Positions 1 through 12,457 are shown, numbered from the stretch's first letter. The stretch is DNA of 64,000 nt from Plantago elongata (GCA_036897095.1 JAYMSP010000045.1:41230-105229); one strand, 5' to 3'. A program made the numbers and translations. The notes: generated from the letters alone by a model not told the origin.

Positions 1-900
1 TTTATTTAGAGGCCCGACCTGGACCCTGTAACCCCGTGAACCGGTAAGCCCGACATGTTTAGTTCGATAAAAGACTATTCCGTTTAAACTATAAATGTTA
101 CTTTTTAATTGTATAGTCCATAGTTTAAGTTCAATTAAGCTATTGAACGGGGTTTGAGGTACGGCCCGACCTGGGCCCAACCACACCTCTAGCTTAGATT
201 ACTTATACTTAGGTGTTCTTTAATATTTCCGAAAGTAGAAAACGCATGTTGTTATGTATAATCCTATAACACTATAAATTTATCAATTCCGTTAATCAAA
301 CTTCATATCAGGATTTGCACAATCATATTGAGTTAGCATTTGTTATATGGATTTAAACGTTGCATTATATAATATAAAAGGTAACATGATGGACTGCAAC
401 ATATATACATCAATATAAATACAGATAAGTAAACTCAAGTACTCAACCTTTTTTTGTCAAAATTGCCATTTTTGTAAAGGTATGTCTTTGGATAACGAAA
501 TTTGATTGACAAATCTCAAGTTCTATGGCCGATGCAACTTGTGAATAATGAATTAGAATCATGATGAATGTAAGAATAATGGTGTCCATTGATAATAATT
601 AACATGGATGTATTGAAAGTTCAATACATGGCAACGCTGGTAAACAAGCCAAACAACAAAAGTTAATACTGACAAAATCCAAAAGCTCAAGTCTAACTAC
701 AGCATCTAATGGCTGCCGAACGTCCAAATATATTTCCAAAATGAACCCCATAAACACATATATATATATACATATGCCTCTAATTGCAGTTTGATAAATC
801 GTTGATTTTAAAATCATTAATGGTATAAAAATGATTAAGTGTTTAGGCGAAAAAAGATTACTACTAATTTGATGATAAGGACCAAAGCAATGCTCCTCAA
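1..900. other. AT-rich intergenic DNA, no gene seen
   Basis: No convincing coding exon was found. Two GC-rich patches share the word GGCCCGACCTGG (near 11 and 162) and may be remnants of one old mobile element. The rest is AT-rich sequence with short spurious reading frames only. Confidence 0.5.
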
Positions 901-1640
901 AAATAAACCTGCAGAGAAAATGGCGGGTTAGACCCTTTAAAATCGGTTTGCCTAAGACAAACCGGTATGACACGAATTAGCGTGTAGTCGGATGTAAGTG
1001 ATCCGAGCAGATGTAGAGAGTTGTATATTAGTGGTAGTTCACTTACTTCAATAGGAGTAAATGCTCGAGTATATATAGCGGAATCTCTGGGAGACCAGAT
1101 CCCGGTTGGGTGCACCCCGAGCTGACACGTATTCCCGGAGACAAGTGGCACGCCGTGATCCGGCAGTGTGTCTAGTCGGCTCTAAGATAGTCCATAAGTT
1201 AAATGTCTTAATCCAGTTTCGGCCACGTGGTCCTTAATCAGCTGACACTAGTCGGACCTGTTTGGATAGGGTCGGTCTGACTAGTCAGAGTACTTATCTT
1301 ATGTTGATGTTACTAACTCTTTCTGGTCGGCTTCGTAGGGAGACCTGTAGTTAGTCGGCTCCCAAGGTGGATTAGGGCTCTTACGACTTGTAGCGACCCT
1401 ATTTGTCGCGCGTCGTTGCGACCCCGTCCTTAGGAGCGTATTAGGAAGGAAGGACTTATTTGTATATATCATAAGTCCCCCCCGGTTCCCGAATATCTTA
1501 GTAGAAGATTGTCGATGAATTAGGCGGTTCTTGGTGTCGTGGTCGGACACGTTCGTGATCAGAAGCCGATTAGAAATATCCACCGGTTGCGCAGTTTTTG
1601 CGGTACATTAATGACGGGTGGGACCACTTTTCTCGCCTCA
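900..1640 (-). mobile_element. LTR-like retrotransposon fragment (probable solo LTR)
   Basis: This block is markedly more GC-rich than its surroundings and has no coding capacity. On the minus strand a TATA-like run (TATATATACTCGAG, near 1066-1080) follows a long GC-rich stretch, which resembles the U3/R layout of a plant LTR. Words such as GGTCGG and TAGTCGG recur through the block. I could not define TG...CA ends or a target-site duplication, so both the boundaries and the assignment to a solo LTR are inference. Confidence 0.4.
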
Positions 1641-2500
1641 TCTTCCTATAACGTCATTTTCACTCATCCCTTCCGGTGCCTTCTCTTCGGCTTCCCCCCT
1701 TCTTCCTTAGTGAAAAACAAGCCGCCACAATGGACTGCTTGCGATCTACCGATACTCGATCGATCTGGCAGCATGGATCGCGTCTGAGCAGAGATCGATC
1801 TAACGGATGGAGGCGATTGGGATCGATCTAGTGGCAGGAGGTGGATCGACGCGATCGATATGCAACAAGAGGCGGATGAGTTCGGCGGCGCATGTGGTGA
1901 TTGGGGATCGGTCGGTGGCGCGTGGATCAGCTCTTCCTCGTGGCTTGATTTTTGCGTTGATCGGGTGTTGAAGACGATGGATATGAAATTGCAGGGAGAG
2001 AAATGAAATGTGGATTTGTTTTTCTGATTTATTCATTATATATGAAACCAGTCTGGTCCGATTTGTCCAAGAAAATAGTGTATCTGTTTTATTTGGTTGG
2101 TTTTTAAAGTTAAAGTTGAATTTTTCTAATCTATAGGAAATTTTTTCATTTTACTATACTTACTCATACTCATATTGTGATTTTAATATTGTAGTGTTTG
2201 ATATAATTTTATTATATTTTTGTTGTAAATTTTATCAAATTTTTATATACGTGTCTCTACAATTATCTCATGCATAATAGAAGGCATTATAAGGGGTTTT
2301 GTCGAACATTTTGCATCAATCATATTAAATTATCAATACATATTATTTCTCACATACCCTTATCATAAATCGTATACGCACAAAAAACTTCCCAGTAGTA
2401 TTCCTTCCTAACTTTCTAAGAACTTCCATAACCCTTATTCCGAAAAGAAAGGTGCAATATAAATTTCATTCTTAATTCCTTCAAAATTTAAATTCTCTGA
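1641..2500. other. Intergenic DNA, no gene seen
   Basis: From about 1745 to 1930 the sequence is rich in the palindromic word GATCGATC. After that it is AT-rich with no recognisable exon. I could not connect it to a gene. Confidence 0.4.
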
Positions 2501-2509
2501 ATTCTTAAC

Positions 2510-2670
2510 GGTTCATTTACTCCGTAGTTAAAATAATAATTGGGACAAATAAAAGAACCGAGTAAAAATGAACTCCAACCCATTAGTTATTTACTGAATT
2601 GAACCGAACCGAAGTAATGTATAAATTATAACTAAGCAGAAGTGAACTGAACTAAGTTAAAATGATTATA
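2510..2670 (-). repeat. CAGTT-type dispersed repeat, copy 1
   Basis: Read on the minus strand this contains TTAGTTATAATTTATACATTAC flanked by GGTTCAATTCAG words (split here: TTATAATTTATAC core, then TTCAGTAAAT). The same core and flanks recur near 13.3, 20.5, 33.5 and 45.9 kb, so it is a dispersed repeat family. It has no coding capacity. Confidence 0.5.
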
Positions 2671-2939
2671 AGTTGAAGGTAACATGTGCTTGACTAATTT
2701 CAATATCACGTCACACTGTAGTATCGTTAGTACACTATTCAAAACTTGAAAAATGGCATAATTTAAACATTAAAATTTTATTTAAAAACAATTTAAATAA
2801 TTTCAACAATTATGAAACTACAAATTACCTATATTTATAAAACTCATCATCTTATTTAGTCACTACACATATTAACCCCAAAAATAACTCCTTCTTCCCC
2901 AAATATATCACCACCGTCTCCTTCCCACTTCTTACTTTA

Positions 2940-3310
2940 CAGTTTACACATCCTCCTTCACCGCCACAATCCTCGGAGATTCGACAAAACAACTATCTCT
3001 CTATCTGTTTTTTTTCTTTGAAAGCTTGTACTGTCATGGAAGAGCGCTTTCCATGGCGAAACAGCTCGTCTGAGCTTCCAAATTTGGAAGCTCAGACGAG
3101 CTTCTTCGATGGAAGAAGCTGTCCGCCATAAAAGAGCTTCTTCCATGGCTGGAGGACAGCTTCTATCCGCCATGGAAGAAGCTTGTCGGAGCTTCCAGGT
3201 CTGGAAGCTCCGATAAGAGCTTCCATTGCGGAATCTATAGCTCTTCCGTCATGGAAGCTCTTTCCGACTAATTATGGTCGGAGCTCCACTACTTCATCGG
3301 AGCTCCGGCC
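2940..3310. repeat. Cluster of palindromic GAAGCTC/GAGCTTC words
   Basis: The block is dense with GAGCTTCC, GGAAGCTC and CCATGGAAG, arranged as short hairpin-forming palindromes around ATG-like CCATGG cores. It is flanked by AT-rich DNA. Similar clusters occur at about 9.65-9.84 kb, where they lie inside a TIR element, and at 41.12-41.18 kb. The short reading frames through it look like by-products of the palindromes. Confidence 0.55.
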
Positions 3311-3920
3311 ATAATTAATTTTTAAATTGATTTTAGAAAAAGATAATAAATGGGTGTTTTGTGTATTTTTAGTTTATGTGGGGTTGATTTTAAATTTTAT
3401 TGGATATATTTTGTTAAGTTAAAAATAAGAAGTATGTAAATAATTGATTATATAATATTTTTAATTATTATACGACAGTGCAACATCATGACACATTGAT
3501 AAAAGATAAAAGGTTGAAATTGAAAATTTTAATTAATTTAATGAATTGTACTATTAGCCATGCCTAGATGACACAGCCTTGAAATTGATGTACTTGGGTT
3601 GGTTAGAATGAATGTGCTGAATTTAAATGTGGTTTGATTCAATCAATATTTTCATTAATAAGGTCAAAACTATCCAGCTGCATGGAATCAATCAAGAAAG
3701 CTTCTCCAACTTGTCAAAATAGCAGTCGGTAAAACTAGTCTTTATTACGTTCAATCTATCATCAATCAAATCATTAGACCCATTTTTCCACTCAAATTAA
3801 ATATTTTATAAAATTTTAATTTTAACTAAAAAAAATCCACTTAATTTCTATACAAATTGATCCTTAAACTGGATTGGATTGGTTCGGTCTCATGAACCCA
3901 TTCATTATCATCATTCATTC
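3311..3920. other. Intergenic DNA upstream of the MUB gene
   Basis: AT-rich, with no exon recognised. Its distal part presumably includes the MUB promoter region. Confidence 0.4.
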
Positions 3921-3924
3921 AAGC

Positions 3925-3935
3925 ACTATATAGTA
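3925..3935 (+). promoter_or_regulatory. Putative TATA box of the MUB gene
   Basis: The sequence CACTATATAG lies about 580 bases before the MUB start codon and is followed by a pyrimidine-rich leader. The long leader may contain an unspliced or spliced 5' UTR; no splice pair was confirmed. Confidence 0.4.
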
Positions 3936-4505
3936 AAGAGAAGAAGAGAATCTCACTTGGACCCATTCCTTTTAGTGTTGCATTTCCATTTCCCTTTCAA
4001 TTAAATCCTTGTATATTTATCTATTTTTATTCTATCTAGTACCAAACCAAACAACTGACTTTCTCTGTAGGAACAATTCAAAGCAAAATCAAACCAGGTT
4101 TCTTTCTTCTTTCAGCTCCATCAACACATTTCCCATCTCCATTAATTACTATCTTCTCTTTTTGTTCTTACCTTTTTATCCGAAACCCTTTTACTACTAC
4201 ACACTTTCCACCGAATTAATCCCTTTTTATCACTACTCTACTTTTGTTATCTAGAATAAAGCTTGTAACTTTCGATCTGGGTTTCTCAGATTTTCGCAGT
4301 TGAGAACAGTTTTTGTTGGTTTGGAACTGGGTTTATTGATTTTCTTAATTTTCAAAGTCAATCTATCTGATTTCTTGATCTGGGCTTATCTGGTGTGGTG
4401 TTTGCATTCTTGAAATTCAGACTCTTTCATTGATTTGGTGGGTTTATTTATTGGGCTTGTAAACCTTTGGAGTTTGTAGACAGAATATGAGATTTTAATT
4501 TAGAG

Positions 4506-7077
4506 ATGTCTGTAGAAGAATTGGTTGAACTTAGATTTAGGCTTGCTGATGGCAGTGATATTGGACCAAACAAGTATAATTCCAGTGCAACTGTTACTTC
4601 TCTCAAGGAAAAGATTATTGCTCAATGGCCCAAAGGTAATTCTCAATTTTCTGTAAGTTCATACTGTTGGATTGCTTAATTTATTCCGATTTGGTTTTGT
4701 GTTCGCTTGTTTCGCATTGATGTTCAGATGCTGGAACTGGATTTTTATATGTGCGAAGTATTTTCGAGTATAGTTAATGTATCATGTGTGTTTAAAATGT
4801 GTTTCGTGAGCAATAGGAGACTGACTGAGTTCTCATTTCATGCTGTAGCACCATGTGGAACAAGTTATTCAGTCGTTTTTCGTTTGGCTTATCTAAGTCT
4901 AAGAAATATTGAGCTGCTAAAGCTTATATTGGGCCTATAGGTGAGAATCCTTAACAACCAATAACATTAATGAGTCAGATTGAGCTATATTAGCTGAGAA
5001 ATTATGATGCAAGTGTAATGTTCCTCGTGTGGAGATGGTAACGTATGCAGGTGTGAGTACTGATTGTATGGAGTGAAGCTTTGGATTGGATAATTCACAC
5101 AAGAACGTGAATGAATATCGAGAGTAGAAGACTGCCAAGAAAGTGAACAGGGCAAAAGTTTATTGTTCTTTGCTTCCTCCTTAACTTTTTGTATGGTCCA
5201 TTTTTACAGAATGAGAGTGTGAAACACAAAAAATCTCTTTGTATCTCTGAAAGGCTTACAATTGCTCTTTGACGTCTTATTGCCACTACAGTTCATCACA
5301 TGGAATGCCCATTATGCTCACTTTAAAGTAGTATTGCTACTGCAGTTCATTACAAAAACGTCCTGAGATACTCTTTTTTTCTCTGTTTAGTACAATGATC
5401 ACATGAAATGCATACTTATATAGTTATATGACCGTTCCTTTTGTTCTTTTTATTTTTTATTGTATTTTAATGCTTAAAGTGAAAGCTAGTGAATGATAAA
5501 TTCTGTAATTTGGCATGGAATGTACATTATCATTAAAGCTTGGTATATTCATCCGTGGAGACATCATTCAGCTCTGAATCTTTGTAGTGAACCTGTACAT
5601 CTTGTTGTTTGTAAGATTTGAGATCAATTGTTTTCTCGTTGCATAATCTAATTTTTCCATTGGTACATTATGCTCATGAAAAGACCTTTTCCTTGCAGAC
5701 AAGGATCATGGTCCTAAAACTATAAATGATATAAAGCTTATCAATGCGGGGAAGATACTGGAAAACAATAGAACACTAGCTGAATCTCGACTTCCACTCA
5801 GTGAAGTTCCTGGAGGTGTCATTACTATGCATGTTGTTGTTCGTCCTCCGGTTCCAGACAAACACAATGGTAATATTTATATCTTTTGTCAGCTTATATG
5901 GTCCTTAGAGGACCAAATCTGTAGCATGTTTTACAGTTTAGGATGCTTCTCGATGTACTTCTCCCAAGCACCTAACTCAAACACAAAGAATCACAAAAAC
6001 AACCTGGAGATTATTTCACACTTGACCTCTATTTTCCCTGATGCTTCTACTCATTTGCACGTATCAAGTTATTGCATGTTGAAGAATCTTTATCCATAAT
6101 CCTCGATTGTCAACATCCTTTCTATGTTATATATTGACCAGAACTCAAACAGAATTATTGACTTGTATCTGGAAAGTTGAAACTGTTAATCGAACAGCTA
6201 TAATGAACAAGTCTATTAAAACGCTTGATTGTTCTATACAATAGGAAAGACCACACTAGACTAGTGTAATCTAGTAAAAGGCCTGATAATTTATTTGGCA
6301 TGATGTGCGAAACTGCATGGTCTAGAGAGGTGCATGGCTTCTACAATATTTGTGATTTCAGGCCTATCAAGCTATTGGCCAGATCGATCTAGAGTGACCA
6401 ATGCCACTTATTATGGCTTACAGATTGCCCGTGGATGTGTACGCCTAGAACATTGGACATATATAGATGAACTAGGAGCCTGAATTTTGATCCCACAAAA
6501 AAAAAGGAAAAAAACCGGAATTAGGAACCTGAAGATGAGGGAGTTAAGGTTTACTGCATCATAGTACATTCTAATGCAAAACAGATGACTTTTTTTCACG
6601 ATTTTATCAACAGACTGTTAAATAATCATTTAGCACAACAAAAATTATTTGCCAGATACTATCAACTTCAGTCAATTTTCCATTTCAATGTTTGAAGTAT
6701 AACTGAACTCCATAATCTGGCAATGGTGTCCAAAATCATGACCTTTGACTACCTCCACCTCTAACCAGCCTGTGATTCTTGTTTTGTTTCAACTATCTAG
6801 CTGAGTTTAGTATTACTCACTCAGACAAATGATAGTGGTATTGACTGTGATGCCCAAATCATATTTCCCTCACATCCATTTCCCTTCTGTCCTTTTTGTA
6901 TTTCAGATAAAAAGCCTAAATATTAATCATGTTATTGTTATTACTTTAAGCACATCTGTTGATTGATTTGTGAAATGATCTGCATCTGTCACTGTTTTAA
7001 CACACAACAATCTTGTTGCAGATAAACAGCAGGACAAGTCGAAGAAGCAAGGCGGATGCTCTTGCACCATCTTGTAA
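4506..7077 (+). CDS. MUB: Membrane-anchored ubiquitin-fold protein (MUB)
   Basis: Three exons, 4506-4635, 5699-5869 and 7022-7077, join in phase through GT-AG introns to give 118 residues. Residues about 8-95 form the ubiquitin-like fold (starts MSVEELVELRFRLADGSDIG). The C-terminus is GGCSCTIL: CTIL is a CaaX prenylation box (Cys115) and Cys113 two residues earlier is the usual palmitoylated partner. MUBs are plant plasma-membrane proteins known to bind certain group VI E2 ubiquitin-conjugating enzymes; they lack the diglycine needed for conjugation. A final Leu favours geranylgeranylation over farnesylation (family knowledge). Length matches the family (about 117-120). The gene is complete and its 3' UTR converges on the small-protein gene at 7.6 kb. 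Family assignment is secure; which paralogue is not. Confidence 0.95.
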
Positions 7078-7623
7078 CCTAAGCTACACAATCAAGCTTC
7101 TCCAAATACTTTTCATGCTTCCACTCTACTGTGCTGTCATAGATTGCTGCATTGTCGTTAGAAGAATCGCACGTGTTAATAGATTAATTCAAAAATTGGT
7201 TGTAGTTTTGGGTTCTCTTTGTCCTTGTGCTGGATGGTGGGATGTTACATATTCAAGTTCAGAGAAGCATTCCAGGAAAATGTGGACCAAAAGAGCGAGC
7301 ACAAGAATCAATCAAATAGGAGAATTTGAATCATGTTTGTGGTTGATGTCCAGATTGTTTTTCTTAGTTGGTGATATGGAGATGATGCTATGGCTGTATT
7401 TAATATATTATTGAGATTCATTGACTCTGTTATGTTTGGCTGTGTGATTGTGTAATGCTACAAACCGTTGAATGTTTTGAATGTAATATAAACACAGAAC
7501 ATATTAGCAACTTGCATTCTAGTCTGAGAATTCGATTTTTAGAAACTAGGAATCGTAGCATGTCTTTAAATATTCTTGAAACATGATGAGCAGAAGCAAA
7601 ACAAGCTTACAAGTCAGATGCTT

Positions 7624-7863
7624 TTATGAACTGCTTAAGCTCTCAGACAAGTGGATTTTCTTGCTACGATGACCTTTCTTGAAGATCCAGGAGAAACAAC
7701 CTACAGGAGAGTCACTTGCAACACCACTTTTCTTCTCACAATTGGCTGAGTTTTCTTGATAAACTGAGGTGTTCCTGTCACTGCCTGTTTTAGTCTTGTT
7801 CATCTGCTTTTTGTGGAGCTTTCTCATCACATGGACTTCTGCAAGTTCGATACCAGCCGTCAT
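7624..7863 (-). CDS. Small basic plant protein, family copy A
   Basis: A single-exon frame of 79 residues starts at ATG 7863; an in-frame TGA a few codons upstream fixes the start. It begins MTAGIELAEVHVMRKLHKKQ and near the C-terminus carries GCFSWIFKKGH followed by a Ser-rich tail. Copies B (10.3 kb) and C (12.5 kb) share the same two blocks: (V/A)xxMRxxHxEKMxK near the N-terminus and GC(F/L)(F/S)xxxFKK(V/I)HP near the C-terminus. There is no signal peptide or membrane segment, and the protein is basic with a Ser/Lys-rich linker. I recognise it as a plant-specific uncharacterised family (some members are database-labelled TFIID subunit 1b-like; I recall this only loosely). A TATA box lies about 130 bases upstream. 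Function unknown. Confidence 0.75.
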   Translation of the reverse strand: MTAGIELAEVHVMRKLHKKQMNKTKTGSDRNTSVYQENSANCEKKSGVASDSPVGCFSWIFKKGHRSKKIHLSESLSSS

Positions 7864-7990
7864 CGCGTGCACAAGTCAGAGCGATTTGACAGAGGATTGA
7901 AGAAAGTATGCAGCTGAGGCTTCTACTCAACTAATAAATTGAGGTTATGCTTGTAGTTGATGTTGGGAAGGTGTGAAACTAGAGATGTGA

Positions 7991-8000
7991 CATTTATAAA
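7991..8000 (-). promoter_or_regulatory. TATA box of small-protein gene A
   Basis: On the minus strand the sequence reads TTTATAAATG, about 130 bases before the start codon of copy A. Spacing is typical of a plant core promoter with a short leader. Confidence 0.5.
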
Positions 8001-8239
8001 CAAAGTTGAACTTGAGCTGCAAGCAAATTAAGCTTGTGCGATTGTCTGAATCAGGTCAATTTCTTGGGTGCTTCCATAGATCTTGCAATCCCAATTGACT
8101 TGACTAGAATCTGTTCTTGAGGTTGAAATGTCTGAGTTTTGCCTTTTCTATTATAACTGTTTGGTTGTAAGTAGTGTATGGTGTTTCATAATTTTCTTGG
8201 TAAAAAATAAAAGCAATTTTATAACGTTGTGTTTGATAG

Positions 8240-8525
8240 GAATGTGTATTTAATGATTTAGATATTTGGTAAAAAATTTAAGCGAGCGGTGGTTAATTAA
8301 TATTGCCCGAGAATTTCCGTCTTATTAGGTGGAATCACCATACCTCTCCAATGCAAACAACCACTTAGCAACGTTGTATTGGTTGAGTGCGGTATGGCGC
8401 TTCACGGTCTTCTACATACAATAACACTAATTTGAATGTTTGGTTGGGAAAAAAGAAGTCGTGATTCATTGTGCCCGAGAATTTTCTTCTTTATTAAGTA
8501 GAATCACCGCACCTCACAAATGCAC
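8240..8525. repeat. Diverged local tandem duplication
   Basis: Two adjacent segments share GCCCGAGAATTT, TAGAATCACC/TGGAATCACC and a following CC(T)CTC/CCTCAC...AATGCA in the same order (about 8308-8354 and 8472-8524). No coding role is evident. Confidence 0.5.
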
Positions 8526-9240
8526 GATACTAGGGTGTGGACGTATTTATTTTCAATTCAATCACTAATATGCACACATAAAACTTCTCAATTGGTCATA
8601 CGTTCTACTTTCAAAACTGTAAGTTTTGGAAACTTTGGGAGTTGTCTGCAAAACTTGAGGAATCGAAGGACTATTGTGCAAAGACTACAACAACTAAAAA
8701 GTGCTGAAATGATTTGAGTCGTTGGTTCATAACAGAAAAGGATTGATCGGACAGATGCTGCTTTTGTGACAATTATTTGGGCGTTTATATATTTTGTTGA
8801 TTTGTACTGTAAATTCAATCAATTCACTTGTAATTCCAACTGAAATCAAGAGTGAGTGAGCAACTGAGTTCGTAGATAGCTTGCATCGAAGATTACAGCT
8901 TTGATTAGAGAGTTGTGGTAGTTCGATTGATTGCAATGTAAGCTTGTATTGGTTTTCCGGTGAATTAGTGGAATCATAGTTGTTTTCTCCCGAGCAGTAG
9001 GCTGATGTGGCGTGTCGAAGCTCGTTATATCTTGTGTTGATTATTACTGTTTTGTTTTGTTCCTTGATTTTGCGTAATTGTTCGATTATTGTTCTCGTCG
9101 TCGCCATTATTATTATGATCTTAATTCTTCTTAGTTTGTTTGTGATTAATTAGTAATCCTAATAAAACAAGCACGTTTAAACTAAACTGTACTAAAAATA
9201 CTTTCAAAAAGAAAATGCAAAACTCGTGAATTTGATTAAT
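8526..9240. other. Intergenic DNA with a doubtful minus-strand reading frame
   Basis: A 126-codon minus-strand frame starts at a true ATG (9107), but after the first 20 or so residues its composition is AT-driven. I recognised no domain. I treat it as unsupported and see no other gene here. Confidence 0.3.
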
Positions 9241-9246
9241 AGAGGG

Positions 9247-10037
9247 AATGTTAAACGCAGGACCGTTGTTACTAAATGCATGACACATTTTTACATATTA
9301 CAAAAGGTCCAACAAATTATATAAATATACAATTAGTCCCAATTTTCGTAAAATTTATCAAATTATAACATCTTCAAAAATATATGAACGTATATACACT
9401 ACGATACAATAACGTAACGAAAATCAATATTTTAAAATAATTAGTTATACTTTACAAATAATTATGAATTTGAGATGTTTATATTGTTATAATTCATATT
9501 CGTAATCGTTAATATTTATTTAATTACTTAGTATAATTAAATTAATTAACTTTTTATTAAGATTTTTTTTTAAAATTAAAAAAAACTAGAAACTGACTAG
9601 GACACATACCTGATTCTGGCCAGGACTCGGTCCTGACCAAAACCCTCCTGGCAGATTTGCTGACGAGTCACTCCGATCGGAGCTGTGAAGCTCGAGTCGG
9701 AGTTTACAACTCCGAATCGGAGCTGTCCGATTCGGAGCTTTGACAGCTCCGACTAGAGCTTTACAGCTCCGATCGGGGCTGTGCAACTCCGACGAGATTG
9801 TCGATCCAGTCGAGCTTCTTCTGTGGGTGGCGGAGTTCTTCATGTTCTTTTAAATTTTCTTTGATTTTTTTCGGGGTAATATGATTGGATCAAATAAATA
9901 TGATTAGATTTTTTTTGGGTAAAATGTAATTATTTATAATTATAGTATTATTTTATGAATTATAATAGTTGTGGTATTATTTGTAATATATAAAAATAAA
10001 TCATGCGTTTAATAAAAGTTGTCATGCGTTTAACATT
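9247..10037. mobile_element. Non-autonomous TIR DNA transposon with palindromic core
   Basis: The first 37 bases (9247-9283, beginning AATGTTAAACGCAGGAC) are the reverse complement, with mismatches, of the last 37 (10001-10037, ending GCATGCGTTTAACATT-like sequence). These are terminal inverted repeats of a roughly 790-base element. The interior is AT-rich except for 9650-9840, which is packed with GGAGCTGT/CAGCTCCGA words forming palindromes. No transposase is present. Target-site duplications could not be fixed, so the superfamily is unassigned. Confidence 0.6.
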
Positions 10038-10039
10038 AC

Positions 10040-10299
10040 TGTTAATATATCACATTCAATTTCTTTAATATATTATCGATATTTTGTCGTTACACAATCA
10101 CATGTATCTATAATCTGGATTTATCATTTATGTGAACATATTATACACAAGTAAAACTTATTACATTGATATCCCCTGTCTGAACAGATAAACAGATAAA
10201 AGCAATTTAGTTACATACATTTCCATGGCTTATCGTTGTCAAGCAATGACAGTATGTCTTAATCATGAATAATTCTATGACTAATAATAACATAACGAA
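10040..10299. other. Intergenic DNA
   Basis: AT-rich, presumably includes the 3' UTR of the downstream minus-strand gene. Nothing else seen. Confidence 0.4.
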
Positions 10300-10542
10300 T
10301 CATGAAGAATCTGAAGAAGGCTCTACTGATTTAGGATGTACTTTCTTGAACATCAACACGGAGAAGAAGCAACCAGCCCGACCAGAAGCGGTGCTTTTTC
10401 GCTTATGCTCATCTTCTTTAGCATATTTCGCCTCTTTGTGTAGACGATGATCATCATTTGCGACTTCCATCTTCATCATCTTCTCCTTATGAATTGTCCT
10501 CATCGCATAAGCTTCCGCAAGACAAGCATTACCCATCGACAT
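10300..10542 (-). CDS. Small basic plant protein, family copy B
   Basis: A single exon encodes 80 residues from ATG 10542 (MSMGNACLAEAYAMRTIHKE...). An in-frame stop lies upstream and there is no earlier ATG. It shares with copies A and C the N-terminal AYAMRTIHKEKM block and the C-terminal GCFFSVLMFKKVHP block, separated by a Lys/Glu/His-rich linker, and ends in a Ser-rich tail (EPSSDSS). No transmembrane segment or signal peptide is visible. A TATA box lies about 155 bases upstream. Paralogy with A and C is evident by eye despite low identity in the linker. Function unknown. Confidence 0.75.
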   Translation of the reverse strand: MSMGNACLAEAYAMRTIHKEKMMKMEVANDDHRLHKEAKYAKEDEHKRKSTASGRAGCFFSVLMFKKVHPKSVEPSSDSS

Positions 10543-10696
10543 TGCTCGTATGAGTTTCAAGAATCGGTCTCTGTCTCGTGGTTATCGAAGGTCTGGAAAC
10601 GGAACTAGCTTTCTGTAAGCTGTAGGAGATGAAATTAAAGATCGATGTTGGAAATGTAGACTGAGTGAATTATGAATGTGAAGGTGAGATGCATGT

Positions 10697-10706
10697 GTAT
10701 TTATAG
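10697..10706 (-). promoter_or_regulatory. TATA box of small-protein gene B
   Basis: The minus strand reads CTATAAATAC about 155 bases before the start codon, a near-perfect plant TATA box. Confidence 0.6.
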
Positions 10707-10719
10707 ATGTCAATTATAT

Positions 10720-11892
10720 GAAGGACTTGGCGAGCAAGCAAATTCTAATGAAATTGACATAATAATAGTACCGTAAGCTTCGTAACGGATGACATGTGAA
10801 TTAATTAATCATTATAATAATATATGGAATTTATCCAGTCACCAAAATGGACGTATAACGTGACTTATTGAGTGTGCATAATATTATGAGAAACTGAAGT
10901 TTGACTATTGTTCAAAAGGGCACTAGTCAATCTCGGATGCGTGTGTAGAATCTGATTATTAATCTACTAAGATTCAAATTATTTAAGTTGTAAATTAACT
11001 TACTTCATTTCATGATCATATGGCTTAAACTGATCTGCAACTTGTTTTACTTTATAGAATCACACATGTTTCATGATGGACTTTGTTTAAAAATCACGAA
11101 CATAATTATCAACGATTCGTTATAGGCCATTACGAAAATGTTACACAATATAAGAATCAATCTCCTTTAATTTTTGTCATATACATATATCCGGTTATGC
11201 GTATTCGCGCTCACTCATAACATAACTCTATATCGATCATTACCGGGCCGTTTCACCAAATACTATATACTTGATTAATGGGAAATTCAAATACAACTAG
11301 TGTTTGTAGATCGAATTGTTGATTAATAAATGTCTTTTAGACTTGCTAACTCCAAGTTAATACTAGGATACAAGAGAAAAAGCGTCAAGAATGACGTGAA
11401 GATGATAAAAACGTGTGGACTTGTATAAAATTGTTAATGACAAGTTGGCAGAAGCTACGTTGGAAGTACCAGAATTATAGTTTGAACTATATATCTTAAA
11501 GAAGTTAAAGTTTGTATGGCCCAAAAAAATATCCATATCTTGTGTGGACTAGGCTAGAAATGGTGTGCACTCCACGTTATATTTATAATGAGTTAGATAC
11601 TAGTACCACATATGACATATAGGATATTTTAAATCTGTTGTGAAATGCGGTTAATTTGGCACTTAAAATAGAAAAGGACATTTAGCAGTACGTTCGCTCG
11701 AAATGAAACACTTGAAGAGAAGTCGTGAATTTGATTACGGAATGAACATTATTAATTGAACTCTTAATTAGAAGACGTTATTTTTCTAGGAAAAGATAAT
11801 TAATTAGTTGGTAATACCTTTCTTTCCTAATTAAATTGGTGGGGTTCATTTTTTTCGGGTCTTTTGTAACTATTACATAAATCGGTAGTCAA
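10720..11892. other. Intergenic DNA, no gene seen
   Basis: AT-rich sequence between small-protein genes B and C. No exon or repeat family was recognised apart from the SINE that follows. Confidence 0.4.
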
Positions 11893-11904
11893 ACAAGGAC
11901 TTTA

Positions 11905-12000
11905 TCGATAACAAATCACAGCTCAGTTGGTAAAACGTGTCAACTTCAACCAATAGATTGGGAGTTGGAGTCACATTTAACCATTTATAGAGAAAAAAGG
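11905..12000 (+). mobile_element. tRNA-derived SINE, copy 1
   Basis: The 96-base insert has an A-box-like CAGCTCAGTTGGTAAAAC, a B-box-like GGAGTTGGAGTCAC and a short A-rich end. It is bounded by a perfect 12-base target-site duplication, ACAAGGACTTTA, at 11893-11904 and 12001-12012. It resembles the inserts at 20.83 kb and 48.05 kb, which share the AACTCAGTTGGTAA-type A box and a TTCAA..CCAAT segment. Confidence 0.8.
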
Positions 12001-12012
12001 ACAAGGACTTTA

Positions 12013-12457
12013 CATTTTCCCAACACGGGCATGAATATGATTCTGGGTTTGTTGTTCTTGATCGAAGCTTGAAGGAACGCACTATGGATCCGAACTTTAA
12101 AGGTCAAACGGAAGTTCATCTAATTTGAAGTTAAATTTCAAACACGTACATCAAGAAACGAGCTCAATTGTACAATTTACAAAACCAACACACATTATTT
12201 ATTCCTTACAGAATACATTACGGCCATACTAGCTAGCTAGTAGTAACTACAACATTTAAAGAAAACAAGGCATGGTTGATGAAATACACACGTAGACCTT
12301 ATATTTTTATACAAAGTCCTTATTTTGATACAAGCATAACAACACAAGTTCACTTAGTTTTACAAACACGTCAAAATGAACTCAAACCACACCCTCTTAT
12401 CCACACACTATGTAAGAGGGTGTCGCACGACCTGAAACCTAAAAATCCGACTACTTA
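12013..12457. other. Intergenic DNA including the 3' UTR of gene C
   Basis: No feature recognised beyond the likely 3' untranslated region of the small-protein gene that follows. Confidence 0.35.

Noticed and set aside
2940-3310. Minus-strand 71-codon frame in the palindromic cluster
   Set aside because: The GAAGCTC/CCATGG repeats generate open frames on both strands.
8727-9107. A 126-codon minus-strand frame starting MATTRTIIEQLRKIKEQNKT
   Set aside because: Only the first 20 or so residues look protein-like; the rest is AT-driven composition with no recognisable domain and no splice partner.
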